DNA of 64,000 bases from Sulfurisphaera ohwakuensis (GTDB lineage Archaea; Thermoproteota; Thermoprotei_A; Sulfolobales; Sulfolobaceae): the NCBI RefSeq assembly GCF_009729055.1, contig NZ_CP045484.1, positions 62,001 to 126,000 of the forward strand, given 5' to 3'. The position numbers and the translations under genes were made by a program. The number at the start of each line of letters is the position of its first letter. The first letter of the stretch is position 1. Below are positions 60,055 through 64,000 of this stretch, one piece after another. The notes beneath the pieces are model-generated. The model was not told the DNA's origin, ran no database searches, and worked only from the letters and a program-made list of their open reading frames with translations.

Positions 60055-60558
60055 ATGGAGTTTGCTGAAGCAAAAAAGGGAAAAGAATATAGAATAAGAA
60101 ATGCAAGGTTAACAGATGTAGATCAAATAATAAAAATTAATAGATTAGCTTTACCTGAAAATTATCCCTATTATTTCTTTGTAGAACACCTAAAGGAGTA
60201 TGAAGCAGCATTCTTTGTCGCAGAAGTTGATGGAGAGGTGGTAGGTTATATAATGCCTAGAATAGAATGGGGATTTAGTAATCTGAAACAATTACCAACA
60301 TTAGTTAAAAAAGGGCATGTTGTATCTATAGCAGTTCTAGAGCAATATAGAAGATTAGGCATAGGCACTGCATTACTTCAAGCCTCAATGAAAGCGATGA
60401 AAGAGGTTTACAACGCAGAAGAAGTTTATCTAGAAGTTAGAGTGAGTAACTCACCAGCGATTAATTTATATAAAAAATTAGGGTTTAAAGAAGTAAAAGT
60501 ATTAAGACATTATTATGCAGATGGAGAAGATGCTTACCTAATGGCTGCTCCTCTTTAA
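60055..60558 (+). CDS. ard1: N-terminal protein acetyltransferase (Ard1/NatA-like)
   Basis: 167 residues, GNAT fold. Acetyl-CoA loop VVSIAVLEQYRRLGIGTALLQ and AEEVYLEVRVSNSPAINLYKKLGF. In Sulfolobus this enzyme acetylates N-termini including that of the chromatin protein Alba. It is divergent from coaBC, and its end overlaps a convergent phosphoesterase by 21 bases. Confidence 0.93.
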   Translation: MEFAEAKKGKEYRIRNARLTDVDQIIKINRLALPENYPYYFFVEHLKEYEAAFFVAEVDGEVVGYIMPRIEWGFSNLKQLPTLVKKGHVVSIAVLEQYRRLGIGTALLQASMKAMKEVYNAEEVYLEVRVSNSPAINLYKKLGFKEVKVLRHYYADGEDAYLMAAPL

Positions 60559-61026
60559 TTCATATTCTCTCCCATCATAAACGACATAATAGCCCTTTTC
60601 TAAGCTTCCTACAGATACAACTTTAGTTTTACCTATATCATAAACCTTTTGCTCTATTAAGTGGCCATGAAAAACAATTTCTGGTATATTTGATAGGATT
60701 TCAGCTAAGACTTTTTGAGATCCTCTAGGATTTCTAGGAGGAAAATGAGTAATTACTTTTCTATATGAAAATGAAATGAATAAATCTAACACTCCTTCTT
60801 GGATGAGTAATCCATTCTTGCGTAAGTATTTTTGAGTAGTAATGTCTTCCATTTCACCCAATATTCCCTTATATTTTTTAATATATTGAGGACACTCTAC
60901 ATCACCAAGTCCTACAATTAAATCAACTTCTAACTTGTTAAGAAAATCTATCACATCCTCTCTGCAAGGTACTTGTGTAACCAAGGCTATTTTTCTTATA
61001 CCATTCATCAAGATAATATAAACCAA
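60538..61026 (-). CDS. Calcineurin-like metallophosphoesterase-related protein
   Basis: 162 residues (or 156 from MNGIRKI). GLGDVECP, GEMED, ITHFPPRNPRG and VFHGHLIEQK align with phosphoesterase metal motifs, but the first D-x-H motif is not obvious (LVTQVPCRED). It may be a reduced or altered YfcE/MJ0936-type phosphodiesterase. It is last in the overlapping minus-strand cassette (89-base overlap with the CitG-like gene). Confidence 0.65.
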   Translation of the reverse strand: MVYIILMNGIRKIALVTQVPCREDVIDFLNKLEVDLIVGLGDVECPQYIKKYKGILGEMEDITTQKYLRKNGLLIQEGVLDLFISFSYRKVITHFPPRNPRGSQKVLAEILSNIPEIVFHGHLIEQKVYDIGKTKVVSVGSLEKGYYVVYDGREYELKRSSH

Positions 61027-61843
61027 TACCAGTAGCTATAATATCTGCCGTTGACCCGGGATTATATCTATTTTTAACTAAAAAATCATCAAAGTCCTTT
61101 ATTCTCTTCAAAGAATAATTTTTAAGGATAGAACATGCAAGTTGTGAGACACGTATAGCAGTATAAGCTCCGTATTTTCTTAAAATTAGACCATCTGGAA
61201 CTTCACATAATATTTTTATAAAACTATATAGAACTCCTTCCTCTAATCCCTTGTTTTTAATCTCCTCTATAACTTCTAAAGAATATCTATAATTTAAAAC
61301 CATATTTCTTACAGCACTATCTATTTCAGAAGATTTCAAAAAAATATCATATAATGTATACTTCTCTAATTCTCTGTAATCCATAACTTCCATCTTTCCC
61401 AAGTATGATAAATTCAGTTCTCGTAATGCTAGAGAGAAAAAATATGAGTCTTTATTATTTAAAGAAAGTATAACTTGTGAAGCTTTGAGTAAAGTGTCGC
61501 TTAATGAGTAAGAAGAAGAATAAGCAATTGGTAATAATTGCATTGAAGTACCAAAAATAGAGAAATTTATATTAAGTTCTTTACTTTTAACTATAGCATA
61601 GTAAAGTAGATCATAAAGACTTTCATATTTTTTATCAAACTTTCTCTTGCAAGCTTCTTTGTAATACCTCTTCATTAGTAAAGCTGAATAAAGTATATCA
61701 GAAAAATTTACAGAGGTAATATCTTTAACTCTAGAAGCATTACCAGGCTTATTTATTAAAGCCTCATCAATAGAAGCCTTAGATAAAATATAACTTATGC
61801 TATCACAATATTCTTCTAATGTAGCCTTTAACATCTCTATCAC
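60938..61843 (-). CDS. CitG/MdcB-like (triphosphoribosyl-dephospho-CoA synthase family) protein
   Basis: 301 residues, all-alpha. LINKPGNASRVKDITSVNFS and NPGSTADIIATGIGLYYLDE are the family's conserved ends. CitG makes the prosthetic group of citrate lyase, but no lyase genes are near, and archaea with this family often lack citrate lyase, so the real substrate is probably different. It overlaps its neighbours by 41 and 89 bases. Confidence 0.75.
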   Translation of the reverse strand: MIEMLKATLEEYCDSISYILSKASIDEALINKPGNASRVKDITSVNFSDILYSALLMKRYYKEACKRKFDKKYESLYDLLYYAIVKSKELNINFSIFGTSMQLLPIAYSSSYSLSDTLLKASQVILSLNNKDSYFFSLALRELNLSYLGKMEVMDYRELEKYTLYDIFLKSSEIDSAVRNMVLNYRYSLEVIEEIKNKGLEEGVLYSFIKILCEVPDGLILRKYGAYTAIRVSQLACSILKNYSLKRIKDFDDFLVKNRYNPGSTADIIATGIGLYYLDEWYKKNSLGYTSTLQRGCDRFS

Positions 61844-62720
61844 CTATTATCATTTTTACTTCACCATCCTCACATCTCATAAGCATACCTTTGACGTATA
61901 CTCTATTGGACTTATACAAAAGCATAGAATATATACCTTCATATGAGACTAGAAGTTGAGGAGCAGAACTACCTTTTATTATAGAGACATTTGACAAAGT
62001 AACCACAGAAGGATAGAAAAGCGAATTAAATTTATCATCAATATTAGCAATAATCTCTCCTTCTCCGATTCTTTTACATACAATATTACAATATTTTTCG
62101 ACTTTATCGTTCACAAAAAGAAAGGAATATTTAATACCCTTATACATTCCCCTAACTCTTCTATCATACAGATCCTTAGCAAGATTTAAGGAGATATCAT
62201 AGTTCTTAATAGTTTCCGATATCCAATCTTTATCTTCATCAAAGCCTTGAAATGATTCAAGAAAATCAATAGTATCTTTAATGCCATAAATCACAAAATC
62301 AATATCAGAATTTTCATGCGAAATTCCAGCTAATAAACTTCCAGTAATTCCAATATTCTTAATGTTCACGTAGTCATAAATTTCCAAGGCTAAACTTTCT
62401 AATTTATTTTCACTTTTTCTAATTATTTTTCTCATTTTTTCCTCGGGTTTTAAGTGCTTTACTATCATAGACTTTCGTAATATAGGAAAAGACACATCAT
62501 AACAAGGCTCATATATATACTCCTGATTAACTTTGAGTAGATTATGAACACCATAATATCTTAATACTCTTTCATACCCTTTCCAAATTCCTTTTCCAGT
62601 GTATATATATTTTAAATAGGCATATATATAACCGAAAGGGTTAATATTAGAGTAAACAACGTAAATATTATTGTCTTTACTAATTATTAAGTCTTTATCA
62701 AGGAAATAATCTCTTCCCAT
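61803..62720 (-). CDS. Nucleotidyltransferase-domain protein
   Basis: 305 residues. The middle holds GITGSLLAGISHENSDIDFVIYG (about 130-152), the G-S and D-x-D of polymerase-beta-type NTases. A third acidic residue is plausible in YDISLNLAKDLYD. The N-terminal 100 residues are specific to this family, and the C-terminus has an OB-like strand set ending IIGDRDVKGY. Function unknown; it is part of the overlapping cassette. Confidence 0.7.
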   Translation of the reverse strand: MGRDYFLDKDLIISKDNNIYVVYSNINPFGYIYAYLKYIYTGKGIWKGYERVLRYYGVHNLLKVNQEYIYEPCYDVSFPILRKSMIVKHLKPEEKMRKIIRKSENKLESLALEIYDYVNIKNIGITGSLLAGISHENSDIDFVIYGIKDTIDFLESFQGFDEDKDWISETIKNYDISLNLAKDLYDRRVRGMYKGIKYSFLFVNDKVEKYCNIVCKRIGEGEIIANIDDKFNSLFYPSVVTLSNVSIIKGSSAPQLLVSYEGIYSMLLYKSNRVYVKGMLMRCEDGEVKMIIGDRDVKGYIRRIL

Positions 62721-63595
62721 CCCTTTAATCTCACATATGATATTGCTGTATTAGAGCTTTTTAACATATCTAAGTATTTCCTATAAATACCACCACCAAC
62801 AGCATTAGCAATATATGCTGAGCCCACAGCAGCTTCCTTAAACTTAAATTCAAACTTCTTACCAAAATCTAACTCATATTTTCTTTTCCCAGAAACAATA
62901 ATCGGAATGTCGAACTTAGTAGAGTACCATTCAGCTATCATTCTAATTAACTCTTTTCCTTTTTCCCAATTACCACTACTATATATTACATCCTTAGTTA
63001 TCTTAGCATATTTGTGTAAAAGATAAGCAACCTCACCATCTATGAAACCAGCAGAAGTAGGACCAGGTATAATGGTACCACCAAACCCATCAATAATTCT
63101 ACCATTGACAACAATAATAACAGCAGAAAAGTTACTTCCTACTTCTACTAAAACAAAACTGTCATATAAAGTCCTATAGAAAAATGCTGAAGCTACTTTG
63201 TCTGCAGTACCCATGTCTATTACGTTAATTTTTCTGTATATTGGAACACTATCAAGCTCTATAACACTTGGAAGTACAAATGCATTGTTTAACCACATAG
63301 AACTCCTTAAAAAATTCCTTAAGGGTCCTTCTTTTTTAGGATCAGCTAATGATAAAAGAAAAATTTCCCTTTCTGTTATCTTATTTACTTTATAGAAGGG
63401 TAAACCGTGTCCAGAAGGAACCGCTATTAATAATGGTCTAGTTCTCACTATTTCCCTAACTAACGAGAAAGCATAATGAGGAATTAAAGATGTGGGAACT
63501 TCTTTATATGATAGCAAAATACCTAATTCACTTACTTCGGCAATAGCAAATGTATTACTACCTGGATCTATTCCGATAAACTTCATTTTCTTCAA
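62687..63595 (-). CDS. DUF1464 protein (ASKHA-fold, acetate/butyrate kinase-like)
   Basis: 302 residues. N-terminal FIGIDPGSNTFAIAEV, NVIDMGTADKVASAFFY and FGGTIIPGPTSAGFIDGE are nucleotide-binding loops of the sugar kinase/Hsp70/actin fold, and GSAYIANAVGGGIYRKY is at the end. DUF1464 has been predicted to be a kinase; activity unproven. It overlaps both neighbours by 34 to 38 bases. Confidence 0.75.
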   Translation of the reverse strand: MKKMKFIGIDPGSNTFAIAEVSELGILLSYKEVPTSLIPHYAFSLVREIVRTRPLLIAVPSGHGLPFYKVNKITEREIFLLSLADPKKEGPLRNFLRSSMWLNNAFVLPSVIELDSVPIYRKINVIDMGTADKVASAFFYRTLYDSFVLVEVGSNFSAVIIVVNGRIIDGFGGTIIPGPTSAGFIDGEVAYLLHKYAKITKDVIYSSGNWEKGKELIRMIAEWYSTKFDIPIIVSGKRKYELDFGKKFEFKFKEAAVGSAYIANAVGGGIYRKYLDMLKSSNTAISYVRLKGWEEIISLIKT

Positions 63596-64000
63596 TATAA
63601 ATTTCTACCATTAAATCACTTTTCTTAACGTTGTACTTAACCTCTTTACCAGTTATGGTGTCTTTAAGTAAATTTTCCGCGAATTTTTTGAAGAATTCAG
63701 TATTTTTCTCCTTATCAAACTTGTATATTACTATTTGTTTTTCTGGAGAAGAATACATATTAGCCTTCTCGCCCATTAAAAGTTGAGATATGAAATCTAA
63801 AATAGCAATAAGTCTACTTATTTTACCTTCTTCAGTAAAGGAAAGAGTAGAAATATAACTTGAAATCAATAAAGATAAATCCTTTGGAGTTACAGATTCA
63901 ATATTAATAAATAAAGCCTTAACAGAACGTAGATGCTTCAAAAGTAAATAGTTAAGTTGAAGGTAATTTAACTCGTCTTGTAACGATCTGTAAAGAGAGA
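63558..64000 (-). CDS. Hypothetical protein, upstream member of the cassette (partial)
   Basis: The frame stays open to the right window edge. The TTG at 63941 is one possible start, but sequence before it (SLYRSLQDELNYLQLNYLLL) continues as protein-like helix, so the gene probably begins outside. Alpha/beta composition, KKSDLMVEIYIEENEVYRN at the end; no family recognised. It overlaps DUF1464 by 38 bases. Confidence 0.55.
   Translation of the reverse strand, partial: SLYRSLQDELNYLQLNYLLLKHLRSVKALFINIESVTPKDLSLLISSYISTLSFTEEGKISRLIAILDFISQLLMGEKANMYSSPEKQIVIYKFDKEKNTEFFKKFAENLLKDTITGKEVKYNVKKSDLMVEIYIEENEVYRNRSR

Noticed and set aside
60938-61843. CitG-like gene as evidence for citrate lyase
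   Set aside because: No citrate lyase subunits or ligase are in the window; the family in archaea occurs without them.

Overview
The window reads as a chromosomal segment of a thermoacidophilic crenarchaeon of the order Sulfolobales, most like Sulfurisphaera (Sulfolobus) tokodaii. The basis is the AT-rich sequence, the LysW-type amino-acid cluster with its LysM regulator, archaeal translation genes (SRP19, S8e, L40e, aEF1B, Pth2, Rio2), a CedB-like DNA-exchange ATPase, a haem cluster next to fen1, intron-bearing tRNAs, and many TATA boxes about 25 bases before the start codon (leaderless mRNAs). The species assignment rests on recall of protein families, not on a search.

Layout. 0-1.1 kb: end of a sugar-nucleotide epimerase, a small membrane protein, tRNA-Lys with an intron, SRP19 and S8e. 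1.2-7.4 kb: uppS and lysK-J-X-W-M-Z-Y on the minus strand, which make lysine (and probably arginine) on the carrier protein LysW. 7.5-13.2 kb: CedB, the hexulose-phosphate isomerase HxlB, a zinc protein followed by a pfkB-type kinase, an FAD protein, and a relic integrase ending in tRNA-Val. 13.2-22.2 kb: a degenerate ThDP enzyme, tRNA-Cys, L40e, aspS, truD, pth2, aEF1B and cdc48. 22.2-33.5 kb: a winged-helix gene, fen1 (apparent AUA start), then sirC-hemA-B-L-C-D, a phosphodiesterase and a two-subunit FAD dehydrogenase, all on the plus strand. 33.5-39.9 kb: a beta-CASP-like nuclease, DNA ligase, a C/D box sRNA, dcd, a ribbon-helix-helix coiled-coil protein, protein disulfide oxidoreductase, AMMECR1 and Mut7-C. 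39.9-53.7 kb: rqcH-rio2-DUF460, mat, lsm, pyrG, hxlA, a sugar phosphomutase, ACT and DUF711.

53.7-58.8 kb is the accessory part. It has about 1 kb without genes, a pair of inverted repeats, a relic integrase N-terminus carrying a 36-base copy of the tRNA-His 3' half, a run of GC-richer minus-strand genes (secreted or membrane proteins and a double C2H2 zinc finger, one of them frameshifted), and a second integrase N-terminus ending inside tRNA-His. It is best explained as one or more decayed SSV/plasmid-type integrated elements. No C-terminal (catalytic) integrase part was found.

58.8-64 kb: coaBC, the Ard1 acetyltransferase, and a tightly overlapping minus-strand cassette (unknown protein, DUF1464 ASKHA protein, nucleotidyltransferase, CitG-like protein, phosphoesterase) of unknown purpose.

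Strongest leads: the AUA start of fen1 and a possible second one in the pfkB gene; three integrase N-terminal relics in 64 kb; the inverted tRNA-His fragment and the inverted repeat pair; a codon-usage mosaic inside cdc48; the C/D sRNA; tRNA-Cys with C33; and the 60.5-64 kb cassette.
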